Assembly: GCA_965248545.1 (NCBI GenBank)
Contig: OZ252110.1
Location: 868,001 to 932,000 of the forward strand
From: Alteromonas_E sp965248545
Lineage (GTDB): Bacteria; Pseudomonadota; Gammaproteobacteria; Enterobacterales; Alteromonadaceae
Reading direction: 5' to 3'
DNA length: 64,000 nt
Shown: one piece after another, positions 51,539 through 61,126 of the stretch
Layout of the letters: the number at the start of each line of letters is the position of its first letter
Position numbering within the stretch: the stretch's first letter is position 1
The notes under the pieces: generated by a model
The model's database searches: none
The model's input: only the letters and a program-made list of their open reading frames with translations
What the model was told of the DNA's origin: nothing
Program-made: the position numbers and the translations under genes

Positions 51539-52804
51539 TTAACTTTTTTGGCGTTTCATCGCGTCAAAGAATTCGTCATTGGTTTTACTCATTGCCAGTC
51601 GGTTGATTAAGAACTCCATGGCATCAATCTCTGACATTTCATGCACAATTTTGCGTAAAATCCACATCTTTTGCAGTTCTTCTTGGCTAGTCAAAAGTTC
51701 TTCACGACGGGTTCCTGAGCGGTTAAAGTCAATTGCAGGGAAGACGCGCTTCTCGGCAATTTTACGGTTCAGGTGCAATTCCATGTTGCCGGTACCCTTA
51801 AACTCTTCGTAGATGACTTCATCCATCTTCGAACCAGTATCAATCAATGCGGTTGCAATGATCGTGAGACTGCCGCCCTCTTCAACATTCCTTGCGGCAC
51901 CGAAAAAGCGTTTTGGCTTGTGCAATGCATTGGCATCAACACCACCGGTCAAAACTTTACCTGATGACGGTATTACGGTGTTGTAAGCGCGGGCTAAGCG
52001 CGTAATCGAATCGAGTAGAATGACAACGTCTTTCTTGTGCTCAACTAAACGCTTGGCTTTTTCGATCACCATTTCGGCTACTTGTACGTGACGACTTGCA
52101 GGTTCATCAAACGTTGAAGCGACCACCTCTCCCTGAACGAGGCGCTGCATTTCTGTTACTTCTTCTGGACGCTCGTCAATAAGCAAAACCATCAGCTGGC
52201 ATTCAGGGTGATTCGCCGCAATTGATTGCGCAATATTTTGCAGCAGCAAGGTTTTACCCGCTTTTGGCGGAGCAACGATAAGACCACGTTGACCTCGGCC
52301 AATCGGAGAGGCCAAATCCAATACTCGTGCAGTAATATCTTCGGTACTACCGTTACCACGTTCCATGCGCAGACGCTCGTTGGCATGCAATGGCGTTAAA
52401 TTTTCGAATAAAATCTTGTTTCGTGAATTTTCAGGCTTGTCGAAGTTAACTTCGCGGATTTTTAGCAAAGCAAAGTAACGTTCACTGTCCTTTGGTGGAC
52501 GAATCTTGCCTGAAATCGTGTCACCGGTGCGCAAGTTGAATCGGCGAATCTGACTCGGTGAAACATATATATCATCGGGCCCAGCCAAATAAGATGAGTC
52601 AGATGAACGCAAGAAACCGAAACCGTCTTGTAAAATTTCTAAAACACCATCGCCAAATATGTCTTCGCCGCTTTTAGCATGTGCTTTCAAGATTGAGAAA
52701 ATAATGTCCTGCTTGCGGGCACGGGCCATGTTTTCCAAGCCCATTTCTTCGGCTAATGCAACCAGTTCGTTAATCGGTTTATTCTTAAGTTCAGTTAAAT
52801 TCAT
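51539..52804 (-). CDS. rho: Transcription termination factor Rho
   Basis: RNA-dependent hexameric helicase that ends transcription. 421 residues (E. coli 419). The N-terminal RNA-binding domain starts MNLTELKNKPINELVALAEE and includes GFGFLRSSDSSYLAGPDDIY. The Walker A region is GRGQRGLIVAPPKAGKT, with LLIDERPEEVTEM, LDSITRLARAYN and LTGGVDANALHKPKRFFGAA. In E. coli rho follows trxA directly; here trxA is about 4 kb away with three other genes between. Confidence 0.98.
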   Translation of the reverse strand: MNLTELKNKPINELVALAEEMGLENMARARKQDIIFSILKAHAKSGEDIFGDGVLEILQDGFGFLRSSDSSYLAGPDDIYVSPSQIRRFNLRTGDTISGKIRPPKDSERYFALLKIREVNFDKPENSRNKILFENLTPLHANERLRMERGNGSTEDITARVLDLASPIGRGQRGLIVAPPKAGKTLLLQNIAQSIAANHPECQLMVLLIDERPEEVTEMQRLVQGEVVASTFDEPASRHVQVAEMVIEKAKRLVEHKKDVVILLDSITRLARAYNTVIPSSGKVLTGGVDANALHKPKRFFGAARNVEEGGSLTIIATALIDTGSKMDEVIYEEFKGTGNMELHLNRKIAEKRVFPAIDFNRSGTRREELLTSQEELQKMWILRKIVHEMSEIDAMEFLINRLAMSKTNDEFFDAMKRQKS

Positions 52805-52830
52805 ATTGGTGGGTCTTTGTGCGTAAACGT

Positions 52831-52842
52831 CGCTATATAGCG
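52831..52842. other. 12-bp palindrome in the rho leader
   Basis: CGCTATATAGCG is a perfect palindrome 27 bp upstream of the rho ATG. E. coli rho is autoregulated through its leader; a similar role here is possible but not shown. The rest of 52805-52967 has no gene. Confidence 0.3.
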
Positions 52843-52967
52843 TTATTTTTGTTCGAAAAGCGTATTTTATAAGCTCAGATTTGAAAGAATTAGAAGCGCT
52901 CTGGTTAGAGCTGATTAGAAACTTAGCACCATAATTGAGATTCGTCTAGTCTGTTCGGCAATTCATA

Positions 52968-53594
52968 TTAAAAAATTTGGGGATTAGACGCTTTTTGCCT
53001 AAACCATCCTGCTATTGAATAGCGTTCCTTGCTAGCCGGCAGGACTTCATGTGGAAACTCCTCGCTCAAAAACACCACAACAGTCCCCAATTGCGGCAAC
53101 ACTCGAATACCTTGCTGGTCATCTTGGTCACGATACAAGACTAGCTCCCCGCCAGCATCAGCTGGCCACTCCTCGTTTAAATAGGTGACGGTGGATAGGA
53201 CCCGATTAGATTTCCCGCTAAACGCGTCGACATGGCGTTGATAGAACGCGCCGGGAGGATAGTGTGCGAAGTGACTCTCATAATAGTCGAGCCCCATGAA
53301 CAGGTGCCGATTGATTGCATGTTGGAGTTGCGCCGTCCACTGCAACCATTTATCGCCACTCTCGTCACTCTCATCTATCCATTTGATCCGATCACCACGG
53401 ATTTGCTTATTGAGTGTATGTTGTCCATCCCGACCTATACCGGCATCACGCAGTTCTCCACCATACTCGAATATAAGTTTTTTACGAAGTTCATGTGCCA
53501 ATTTATCAGGCAATGCTTTGCGTTGAATACTGTAGCCGCGCAGTTGAAGGTCATCTACAATAGAGTCGAATACAGATGATTGGTATGATTGCAT
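52968..53594 (-). CDS. 2OG-Fe(II) oxygenase, prolyl 4-hydroxylase-like
   Basis: Predicted dioxygenase of 208 residues. The iron ligands HxD are in FYQRHVDAFSGKSNR and the distal His in EFPHEVLPASKERYSIAGWF, where the following Arg binds 2-oxoglutarate. TYLNEEWPADAGGELVLY is the usual strand between them. Bacterial relatives hydroxylate a prolyl residue of ribosomal protein or EF-Tu; the target here is not known. It resembles the oxygenase at 19578 only in fold motifs, so the two are not recent duplicates. Divergent from the CaxA exchanger. Confidence 0.86.
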   Translation of the reverse strand: MQSYQSSVFDSIVDDLQLRGYSIQRKALPDKLAHELRKKLIFEYGGELRDAGIGRDGQHTLNKQIRGDRIKWIDESDESGDKWLQWTAQLQHAINRHLFMGLDYYESHFAHYPPGAFYQRHVDAFSGKSNRVLSTVTYLNEEWPADAGGELVLYRDQDDQQGIRVLPQLGTVVVFLSEEFPHEVLPASKERYSIAGWFRQKASNPQIF

Positions 53595-53691
53595 GTTTGG
53601 AGTTTACTCTACGTGTGTTGGCGAGTCGGCTAACAGGATAGTTTCCCTATCTAAAATACACCATCAATAACGTTATCTACAAAAGGTTGTT

Positions 53692-54654
53692 ATGACATTT
53701 CCGATTTTGGCCATTGTGGTTGGCCTGCTAGTTTTATTGTGGAGCGCGGGCAAATTTGTCGACGGTGCCGCCGCAACCGCCCGTTATTTAGGCATGTCAC
53801 CGCTGTTAATTGGTATGCTGATCATTGGCTTTGGTACTTCAGCTCCGGAAATGATAGTGTCAGCCTTCGCAGCGAGCCAGGGCAACCCAGGTCTCGCCCT
53901 CGGCAACGCATATGGGTCAAATATCGCTAATATCGCGATGATCCTCGGTCTAACCGCACTTGTCAGTCCCATCGCGGTAAAATCTGAAGTACTCAAGAAG
54001 GAACTTCCCTTACTGCTTGGTATTACCCTGTTTTCAGTCTACCAGTTACTGGATAAAGAAGTGTCACACGATGATGCGTATGCGTTGATCGGTATCTTTG
54101 TCGGTTTGATGGCTTGGAGCATTTATTCCGGCATGAAAGGTGATGGAGACGCACTCGGCGATGACGTGGCCTCCGAGATACCCGAACATCAGCCCTTAAA
54201 GCAAAGTCTAGTAACGCTGGTCATTGGCTTAGTGTTGTTAATCGCCAGCTCTCGCTTACTGGTTTGGGGAGCGGTTGAAGTCGCCACAGCATTCGGGGTT
54301 AGCGATGTGATTATTGGCTTAACCATTATTGCTATCGGTACGTCCTTACCTGAACTAGCCTCGGCATTGATGGCGGTTCGCAAAGGTGAACATGAGCTCG
54401 CGCTGGGCAATGTCATTGGTTCTAACCTGTTCAATACGCTGGGCGTTGTTGGTCTCGCCGGCATAATCGCGCCAATGCAAGTCGAACCAGAATTTCTGTA
54501 TCGTGATGCGGTACTGATGATTGGCTTAACCGTAGCGCTGTTCTTCTCTTGTATTGGTATTAAAGGCCCAGGCAAAATCAATCGCGTAGAAGGCGGTATC
54601 TTTGCTGCCATCTACTTCGGCTACATGTTTTATCTGGTTTCGTCGTCTTTTTGA
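53692..54654 (+). CDS. Calcium/sodium antiporter, CaxA/YrbG family
   Basis: Inner-membrane cation exchanger of 320 residues with ten membrane segments in two inverted halves. The alpha repeats are GFGTSAPEMIVSAFAA with GNAYGSNIANIAMILG, and AIGTSLPELASALMAV with GNVIGSNLFNTLGVVG. This is the standard Na+/Ca2+ exchanger pattern of the YrbG type. It stands between rho and trxA and is divergent from the oxygenase. Confidence 0.93.
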   Translation: MTFPILAIVVGLLVLLWSAGKFVDGAAATARYLGMSPLLIGMLIIGFGTSAPEMIVSAFAASQGNPGLALGNAYGSNIANIAMILGLTALVSPIAVKSEVLKKELPLLLGITLFSVYQLLDKEVSHDDAYALIGIFVGLMAWSIYSGMKGDGDALGDDVASEIPEHQPLKQSLVTLVIGLVLLIASSRLLVWGAVEVATAFGVSDVIIGLTIIAIGTSLPELASALMAVRKGEHELALGNVIGSNLFNTLGVVGLAGIIAPMQVEPEFLYRDAVLMIGLTVALFFSCIGIKGPGKINRVEGGIFAAIYFGYMFYLVSSSF

Positions 54655-54667
54655 CGACCGCAATAAT

Positions 54668-54695
54668 GCGTTGGGCCGCTGCGCGGCACCAACGC
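54668..54695. terminator. GC-rich hairpin between convergent genes
   Basis: GCGTTGG (54668-54674) pairs with CCAACGC (54689-54695), and the inner CCGC pairs with GCGG. It lies exactly between the convergent CaxA and hybrid kinase genes. No T run follows on either side, so it may block or protect 3' ends rather than act as a classical terminator. Confidence 0.45.
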
Positions 54696-56779
54696 TAAGT
54701 GGTCAGAGCGCGCAAATTGACTGAGAGCTCAATAGACTTCTTGAGCTCTGCTACAGAAACTGGCTTGCATAAGTGGTATTTCATACCCGCAGCTAAGCTT
54801 TTTTGTTTGTCACTTTCCAATGTATTGCCGGTCAACGCAATCATTACCGGTTGCTCGTCTTGTTCAAGAGTGTCGGTAAAATACTTCGCAATGTCATAAC
54901 CGCTTGCGTCGGGCAAATTCAAGTCAATCAACGCTACGTCGAATCGGTGACGCCTAACCGCATTTTTAGCCGCCTCTCCCGTATTCGCAATTAAGACGCG
55001 ATAACCGAATGACTTGAGCATTTCACCGACAAAATCAGCGCTAATCTCATCATCCTCAATCAACAAAACTTTGAGGTCTTTTTGCTCTCTAATTTTGGCC
55101 TGATTCTCGAGGCGATAAAGGGTATCTGTAAGTCGCTGAGGATCAATCGGCTTAGCAAACACCTGTTCAATATGGGCATTTTCTGCCATATAGCGATTGA
55201 GAAGTTCAACATCAGCTGAAATCATTATGATCGGGGTATCATTATCCTTATATATTGCTTTCACCATCGACATGGTTTCGATCCCCGAAACCTCTGGCAT
55301 GTGCAAATCCAATAAGATTGCCGTGTATTGTTCGCTGCGTTTTAATGATTGCAACAGCGCGCCACCAGAATTGAACGATTTGACTTTAGCCCCTGCTTGG
55401 CGCAACACAAATTTCAGGTACTCGCGGCTTGTCTCCAAATCATCCACAATGGCATACTCACCGTTCAATTGAACAGTATCAACATGCGTCAATTCCGGCA
55501 GCCTTGGTATGTCGACTGGCATCACTGCATTGATTGTCAACTTTTCATCGCTAACCTCAAATGCCACTGAAGCGCCCATCAGTTGGCAGTAACGAGTCAC
55601 CAATGGCAACCGTGATATCGGTGCAGAATCATGTAACCCCTGATTGCTCCGACTAGGCTCTTTCCAGAGTTTTTCTAAGGCGACTTTATTGAGTTTGGGT
55701 TTATCGCCCGAATAAGCTAAATGCAACTGCGCTTGCCCATCACGAGTGGCCTTCAATTCAATCAGCAAACTAATGGTTTTGCCAACCATTGCATCGCGCA
55801 GTAAATTGCCCAATCCGAACAATACCACCAACATCTTTTGTGCATCCAGCATCACCTGTGTTTCTGGCGCTGGTCGAAAATCCACATCGACGAGAATATT
55901 GGAGACTCGACTGGTAACCGAAAATTCAGAAGCATACTGGTCGACAATATTGAGTAAGTTAACCGACTGTGGGTTCACAAGAACACGCAGGTTATCGATG
56001 TCCGACAATTGCGCCAGCGCATCTACCTCGCGCAATAATTGGAAACTTGCTACTCGGCCACGACGAATATAAGTTTGCTGGATGTCAGTATTGCGGGTGT
56101 TGGCAATCATTTCTAAACAGCCAATAACAGTACTCACTGGGCTGCGAAGTTCATGCCGCATCGAGGACAACAGGCGCTGCTTAGTCGCTAACGCTTGCAG
56201 TAAGGTGCGTTTTGACTGTCGCCGACGGGTGCGAATACTCTTCATTGAAAGTTCATAGCGACGCACCAATCGATGAAAGGATTGCTCAATGGACACCGCA
56301 AATATCAATACTGATAGGACAAGCAGTGTAACAATCACCATCACACCATCTTGAAGTTGGGCTTCAGTTTCATACTGGTACTGTTTGATTTCATTCCGCA
56401 ACACGCGCAACTTTGCCAAGATTGACAAGTGTGTCTCGCTCAATCCGGTTTGACTGGACAGTTCTGCGGTCTGATCGCGCAGTTCGGTCAAGGGCCCGAG
56501 CAATTGATTAAAAAGCGTAGTGGAGTCAGCTCGCAACGATAGAAACAGCTCATCTGATTGGCTGATAATAGCGGCAGTTCCCTGGGGACCACTGACTTCT
56601 GCTTGACCAATCAACACAACCAAATCATAAATTTTGTCGTGAATGCTATTTATGCGCTGCTGGAAATTATGCTGCCAAAAATGTGTGATGATGTAACAGA
56701 GCAGAAGTGCACTGATGATGCATAAGTGCGTGAGGTGGCGTTTCCGTAGCCGGCTGAGAATTCCCTGATATGTGAACAT
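54695..56779 (-). CDS. Hybrid histidine kinase with degenerate ATPase domain and two receivers
   Basis: 694 residues: membrane segments at about 18-36 and 145-165 around a small periplasmic helical domain, then HisKA with His209 in LLSSMRHELRSPVSTVIG. The ATPase-like domain (~300-420) lacks the usual DxGxG and GxGL boxes; YSGDKPKLNK and SAPISRLPLVTRYC stand in their places. Two receivers follow, both with phospho-Asp (AILLDLHMPEVSG; VALIDLNLPDASG). It may have lost autokinase activity and act as a phospho-acceptor or scaffold for another kinase. A dyad ATACTC-A-GAGTAT (56807-56819) with a -10-like TATACT lies upstream. Confidence 0.85.
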   Translation of the reverse strand: MFTYQGILSRLRKRHLTHLCIISALLLCYIITHFWQHNFQQRINSIHDKIYDLVVLIGQAEVSGPQGTAAIISQSDELFLSLRADSTTLFNQLLGPLTELRDQTAELSSQTGLSETHLSILAKLRVLRNEIKQYQYETEAQLQDGVMVIVTLLVLSVLIFAVSIEQSFHRLVRRYELSMKSIRTRRRQSKRTLLQALATKQRLLSSMRHELRSPVSTVIGCLEMIANTRNTDIQQTYIRRGRVASFQLLREVDALAQLSDIDNLRVLVNPQSVNLLNIVDQYASEFSVTSRVSNILVDVDFRPAPETQVMLDAQKMLVVLFGLGNLLRDAMVGKTISLLIELKATRDGQAQLHLAYSGDKPKLNKVALEKLWKEPSRSNQGLHDSAPISRLPLVTRYCQLMGASVAFEVSDEKLTINAVMPVDIPRLPELTHVDTVQLNGEYAIVDDLETSREYLKFVLRQAGAKVKSFNSGGALLQSLKRSEQYTAILLDLHMPEVSGIETMSMVKAIYKDNDTPIIMISADVELLNRYMAENAHIEQVFAKPIDPQRLTDTLYRLENQAKIREQKDLKVLLIEDDEISADFVGEMLKSFGYRVLIANTGEAAKNAVRRHRFDVALIDLNLPDASGYDIAKYFTDTLEQDEQPVMIALTGNTLESDKQKSLAAGMKYHLCKPVSVAELKKSIELSVNLRALTT

Positions 56780-56853
56780 TGACTCCGAGTACCCGAGGGT
56801 TATTGGATACTCAGAGTATAGGACAGCCCTGTAGACAGGGCTAATTTTTTATC

Positions 56854-57180
56854 TTAAACGTGCTCGTTAAGAAACTCTTCTAATTGTGTTTTAGACAACG
56901 CGCCAACTTTAGTTGCAGCAACGTTTCCGTCTTTGAACAACAATAGTGTTGGGATACCGCGAATACCATATTTGGGCGGTGTTTCGTTATTTTCATCGAC
57001 ATTCAACTTGCCAACTGTTAACTTGCCTTCGTATTCACCAGCAATGTCTTCTAAGATTGGTGCAATCATTTTACACGGGCCACACCACTCGGCCCAGAAG
57101 TCAACCAGCACAGGACCCGCAGCATTGATAACATCTGCTTCGAACTTATCATCAGTCAACTGGATAATTTTGTCGCTCAT
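56854..57180 (-). CDS. trxA: Thioredoxin 1
   Basis: General cytosolic disulfide reductase of 108 residues with the active site WAEWCGPCKMIAP (C33, C36), cis-Pro in GIRGIPTLLLF, and the standard length. Divergent from rhlB across 100 bp that contains a direct repeat AAGCTAT. E. coli has the same rhlB-trxA divergence, so the order is ancestral. Confidence 0.97.
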   Translation of the reverse strand: MSDKIIQLTDDKFEADVINAAGPVLVDFWAEWCGPCKMIAPILEDIAGEYEGKLTVGKLNVDENNETPPKYGIRGIPTLLLFKDGNVAATKVGALSKTQLEEFLNEHV

Positions 57181-57280
57181 TCTTTTCTCCGTTAATGGTC
57201 TGTTGCTGATACTTTTTCAGCACTACCGTAAGTGTTATATAGAACCTGTTTTTAATGCAAGCACTGATAAGCTATAAGCT

Positions 57281-58558
57281 ATGCAAACAACTCATTTAAC
57301 TACGACACATTTTTCCGAGCTGCCGATTCACAAAGATGTGATCGCTGCACTCGATGCCGCCAACTTTAAAAACTGCACCCCTATTCAGGCGCTCAGTCTG
57401 CCTCCTAGCCTCGAGGGTTTGGATGTTGCCGGTCAAGCACAAACAGGCACAGGAAAAACGATCGCGTTTTTGGTTGCCACATTTCACCACTTGCTATCCA
57501 ATCCAGTATCTGAGAGCAAAGCCCCGCGCGCCATTATCATGGCGCCGACAAGAGAGCTTGCCGTACAAATCTACAATGACGCAGAACTGTTAAGTAAGCA
57601 CACTGGATTGACGCTTGGATTGATATATGGGGGCGAAGGTTATCAAAGTCAACGTGAAACATTAGACAAAGGTGTTGATATCATCATCGGCACGACTGGA
57701 CGCATCTTGGATTATTACAAACAAGGCGTCTTCAGCCTGTCTGAAATCCAGGTTGCAGTGCTGGATGAGGCAGATCGCATGTTTGATCTTGGCTTTATCA
57801 AAGATATTCGTTTTTTGTTTAGGCGCATGCCCAAAGCGACTGAAAGGTTGAGCATGTTGTTTTCGGCGACTTTGAGCTTTAGAGTGCAAGAGCTTGCATA
57901 CGAACATATGAATAGTCCGATTCATGTTCAAGTAGAGCCTGAACAAAAGACCGCCAGTCGGGTGCAGGAAGAATTATTTTATCCATCCGACGAGGATAAA
58001 ATGCGATTGCTACTCACATTGCTGGAAGAAGAGTGGCCCGAGAAAGCCATTGTGTTTGCCAATACCAAACACGGTTGTGAGCAAGTCGAGGCGTGGTTAA
58101 AAGCGGATGGCCACCGAGTTGGTATGCTATCTGGTGACGTTCCCCAGAAAAAACGCTTGGCAATTTTGGATCGCTTCACCCGGGGTGAATTAGATATTTT
58201 GGTTGCCACAGACGTAGCGGCACGGGGCTTACATATCGACAAAGTAACACACGTGTTCAACTATGATTTACCCGATGATGCAGAAGACTACGTGCACCGC
58301 ATTGGCCGCACCGGCCGAGCGGGAAAAAGTGGCCATGCCATTAGCTTTGCCTGTGAGAAGTATGCCCTTAATTTGCCGGCCATCGAAACCTATATCGATC
58401 ACGCTATCCCGGTAACAGATTACGATAGCTCAGCGCTCCTAGATGATATTAAAGCGCCGAAATTCCAACATCGACGTCGTCCAGATCGCGGCCGTGGCAA
58501 TAAAAGTGGTGCACCACGTGGTGGAAACCGCAAACCTGGGTCGAGAGGTCGTCGTTAA
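57281..58558 (+). CDS. rhlB: ATP-dependent RNA helicase RhlB
   Basis: DEAD-box helicase of 425 residues, a degradosome partner in E. coli. Motifs: Q motif (FKNCTPIQALSLP), AQTGTGKT, PTRELAVQI, DEAD in VLDEADRMFDLG, SAT, and HRIGRTGRAGK. The C-terminal tail is Arg/Gly-rich (RRRPDRGRGNKSGAPRGGN), as in other RhlB proteins. gppA begins two bases after its stop. Confidence 0.95.
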   Translation: MQTTHLTTTHFSELPIHKDVIAALDAANFKNCTPIQALSLPPSLEGLDVAGQAQTGTGKTIAFLVATFHHLLSNPVSESKAPRAIIMAPTRELAVQIYNDAELLSKHTGLTLGLIYGGEGYQSQRETLDKGVDIIIGTTGRILDYYKQGVFSLSEIQVAVLDEADRMFDLGFIKDIRFLFRRMPKATERLSMLFSATLSFRVQELAYEHMNSPIHVQVEPEQKTASRVQEELFYPSDEDKMRLLLTLLEEEWPEKAIVFANTKHGCEQVEAWLKADGHRVGMLSGDVPQKKRLAILDRFTRGELDILVATDVAARGLHIDKVTHVFNYDLPDDAEDYVHRIGRTGRAGKSGHAISFACEKYALNLPAIETYIDHAIPVTDYDSSALLDDIKAPKFQHRRRPDRGRGNKSGAPRGGNRKPGSRGRR

Positions 58559-58560
58559 CA

Positions 58561-60069
58561 ATGAACAATACCCTTGGACTCCCTACGCTGAAAGGCGAGT
58601 ATTATGCAGCAGTTGATCTGGGTTCCAATAGCTTCCACATGGTGGTTGTTCATGTGGTCAATGGTAGCGTTCAGATTGTTGGCAAAATTAAGCAAAAAGT
58701 GCGCTTAGCGGCGGGGCTAAACGACAACTTCGAACTCGACTCCGCGAGCATGGAACGCGGCTGGAATTGTCTCCACTCATTTGCCGAGCGACTGCAAGAC
58801 ATTCCGCGGTCCAACGTCAAAGTTGTTGCGACTGCAACGCTGCGTCTTGCCATTAATGCGCAAGACTTTATTCAAAAAGCGGAACAGATTTTGGGGATCC
58901 CACTGGAAGTAATCAGTGGTGAAGAAGAGGCCAAACAAATTTATCTGGGCGTAGCCTATACTTCAGCCAACCAAGGTAGCAGCCTTGTCATTGATATCGG
59001 TGGCGCCAGCACTGAAATAATCTTTGGCAATGATATGACTCCCATTAATTTAACCAGCCTGGATATGGGTTGCGTGACATTTATGGAGCGCTACTTCAAA
59101 AATGGGGAGCTCACACAAGACGGCTTTCAAAAAGCGCAAGACAAAGCCAATGAATTACTCAGCAATGTAAAAGAAGAGTTCCTCTGCTTTGATTGGCAAA
59201 ATTGTTTGGGCGCCTCGGGCACTCCCCAAGCAATAGTTGAGATCTTGGTCAATCAGGGTATTAGTGATGCCATTCGAATGGATTATTTACACGATTTAAG
59301 GCGTCAGTGTATCGAGTGTGGCAATATGGCGAACCTTACGATCGACGGCCTGAGCGAAGCCAGGAGACCGATTTTTCCAAGCGGCCTAGCCATTCTCATC
59401 AGTTTGTTTGAGCAACTACAGATTCGTGAAATGAATATATCGGGCGGTGCGCTTCGAGAGGGTCTGATTTACGGCATGCTCGACTCGATGCAAGACAACG
59501 ACCGCCGTCAACAAACCTTGAATCAAACCATGCAACGTTTTCGCATTGATGTGGTGCATGCACGCAACGTACTTTCGGTTGCAGAAGCGTTATCTCAACA
59601 AGTGTGCGAACAAACCGGCATCTGTAACTTTGATACCAACGCAGTACTAGAGGCTGCGTGTATGTTGCACGAACTGGGACTGCATATTGATTACAAGTTG
59701 TATCATCAACACGGCGCATATGTGCTATCGCACATCGATTTGCCAGGCTATACGCAATTGCAAAAGATGACGATTCGCGACTTGGTCAAAGGTCACAGAC
59801 AAAATATTGCGACAGACGACTTCGATGCCTATCATCCCGAAGTTAAGCCGATGATAATCAATTTATTGCGCATACTCAGAATATCTGTCGTGTTGTCCAT
59901 CCGCCGTGCTGATTTGACCGTCCCCCAGTTACAATTGACCGTGGATGGCGATCATTGGCGACTATCGTTCCCAGATAACTGGCTGAAAACACACCCGTTG
60001 ATCAGCGCTGAACTGAACAATGAATCATGGTTACAACACAAAGCCGGCTGGCAACTGAGCTGTTTCTAG
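58561..60069 (+). CDS. gppA: Ppx/GppA phosphatase (guanosine pentaphosphatase/exopolyphosphatase)
   Basis: ASKHA-fold hydrolase of 502 residues that converts pppGpp to ppGpp and can cleave polyphosphate. The N-terminal motif is YYAAVDLGSNSFHMVVV, the phosphate loop LVIDIGGASTEIIFG, and ISGGALREGLIYGML closes the Ppx domain. An HD-like helical C-terminal domain follows (AACMLHELGLHIDY). Order rhlB-gppA is as in E. coli and supports GppA over Ppx. Confidence 0.92.
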   Translation: MNNTLGLPTLKGEYYAAVDLGSNSFHMVVVHVVNGSVQIVGKIKQKVRLAAGLNDNFELDSASMERGWNCLHSFAERLQDIPRSNVKVVATATLRLAINAQDFIQKAEQILGIPLEVISGEEEAKQIYLGVAYTSANQGSSLVIDIGGASTEIIFGNDMTPINLTSLDMGCVTFMERYFKNGELTQDGFQKAQDKANELLSNVKEEFLCFDWQNCLGASGTPQAIVEILVNQGISDAIRMDYLHDLRRQCIECGNMANLTIDGLSEARRPIFPSGLAILISLFEQLQIREMNISGGALREGLIYGMLDSMQDNDRRQQTLNQTMQRFRIDVVHARNVLSVAEALSQQVCEQTGICNFDTNAVLEAACMLHELGLHIDYKLYHQHGAYVLSHIDLPGYTQLQKMTIRDLVKGHRQNIATDDFDAYHPEVKPMIINLLRILRISVVLSIRRADLTVPQLQLTVDGDHWRLSFPDNWLKTHPLISAELNNESWLQHKAGWQLSCF

Positions 60070-60100
60070 CTCAGTTGTGGTGTGGCCCTCGATATTAGGT

Positions 60101-61105
60101 TCACGGGCGCTGCAGATATTGCGCTGCTTGTTTAGCAAAGTAAGTCAGAATCCCATCTGCTCCCGCGCGTTTGAACGCGATCAATGACTCCATTACAACC
60201 GGCTCTTCGGCCAACCAGCCGTTCGCGAAGGCAGCTTTGTGCATCGCATACTCGCCACTAACTTGATAGGCAAACGTCGGTACCGAGAATGTTTGCTTAC
60301 AGCGTTGCACTACATCTAAGTACGGCATACCGGGCTTAACCATCACCATATCAGCCCCTTCTTGAATATCGAGGGCGATTTCTCGCAATGCCTCGTCAGT
60401 ATTCGCAGGATTCATTTGATAGGTTTTCTTGTCTGCCCCCTTTAAATTACCGGCTGAACCGACCGCATCTCGAAACGGACCATAGTAATGTGAAGCATAC
60501 TTAGCCGAATAGGCCATGATTGCGGTATGGATAAACTGATTGTCTTCTAGCGCGTCGCGAATAGCGCCTATTCGACCATCCATCATGTCTGATGGCGCCA
60601 CAATGTCAGCGCCAGCTTCAGCATGACTCAACGCTTGTTTAATGAGTACCTCGGTCGTTTCATCATTCAACACATAACCCGATCCGTCGAGAATGCCGTC
60701 TTGGCCATGTACAGTGAAGGGGTCGAGTGCAACATCGGTGATCACAACCAACTCAGGAAAACGTTGCTTTAACGCCCTTACTGCCGTCTGCGCCAAACCA
60801 TCTTCAGCAAATGCATGTTCTGCAAGTAGCGATTTATGCTCCGCTGGTGTAACCGGGAACAAGGCGATGGTAGTGATTCCAAGCGACAATAATTGCTCGA
60901 CTTCTAGTAGTAGTAAGTCGATAGACAAGCGCTCGATACCCGGCATTGACGGTATCGTTTCTCGGTTGCGTTGACCTGGCAGGACAAACATAGGAAAAAT
61001 AAGGTCATGTACACTGAGGCTAGACTCGGCAACGAGGTTTCTCAATCCCGCAGTTCTGCGCAAGCGGCGCAATCGTGTAGACGGGAAGTCCGCATCAAAT
61101 TTCAT
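60101..61105 (-). CDS. hemB: Delta-aminolevulinic acid dehydratase (porphobilinogen synthase)
   Basis: Condenses two 5-aminolevulinate to porphobilinogen in tetrapyrrole synthesis. 334 residues. Schiff-base lysines are in AYSAKYASHYYGPFRDA and MVMVKPGMPYLD. The metal loop reads DVALDPFTVHGQDGI, that is, the three zinc Cys of E. coli HemB are replaced by Asp and other residues. This is the Pseudomonas-like form that needs Mg2+ and not a catalytic zinc. It starts 21 bp after the stop of the diguanylate cyclase and may share its message. Confidence 0.96.
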   Translation of the reverse strand: MKFDADFPSTRLRRLRRTAGLRNLVAESSLSVHDLIFPMFVLPGQRNRETIPSMPGIERLSIDLLLLEVEQLLSLGITTIALFPVTPAEHKSLLAEHAFAEDGLAQTAVRALKQRFPELVVITDVALDPFTVHGQDGILDGSGYVLNDETTEVLIKQALSHAEAGADIVAPSDMMDGRIGAIRDALEDNQFIHTAIMAYSAKYASHYYGPFRDAVGSAGNLKGADKKTYQMNPANTDEALREIALDIQEGADMVMVKPGMPYLDVVQRCKQTFSVPTFAYQVSGEYAMHKAAFANGWLAEEPVVMESLIAFKRAGADGILTYFAKQAAQYLQRP

Positions 61106-61126
61106 TTTGGATTATTCCTTTGCTGA

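Noticed and set aside
56825..56847. Hairpin AGCCCTG/CAGGGCT followed by T6 on the plus strand, between trxA and the hybrid kinase
   Set aside because: The T run faces the plus strand, where no gene ends; for trxA on the minus strand it lacks a T run, so I do not call it a terminator.
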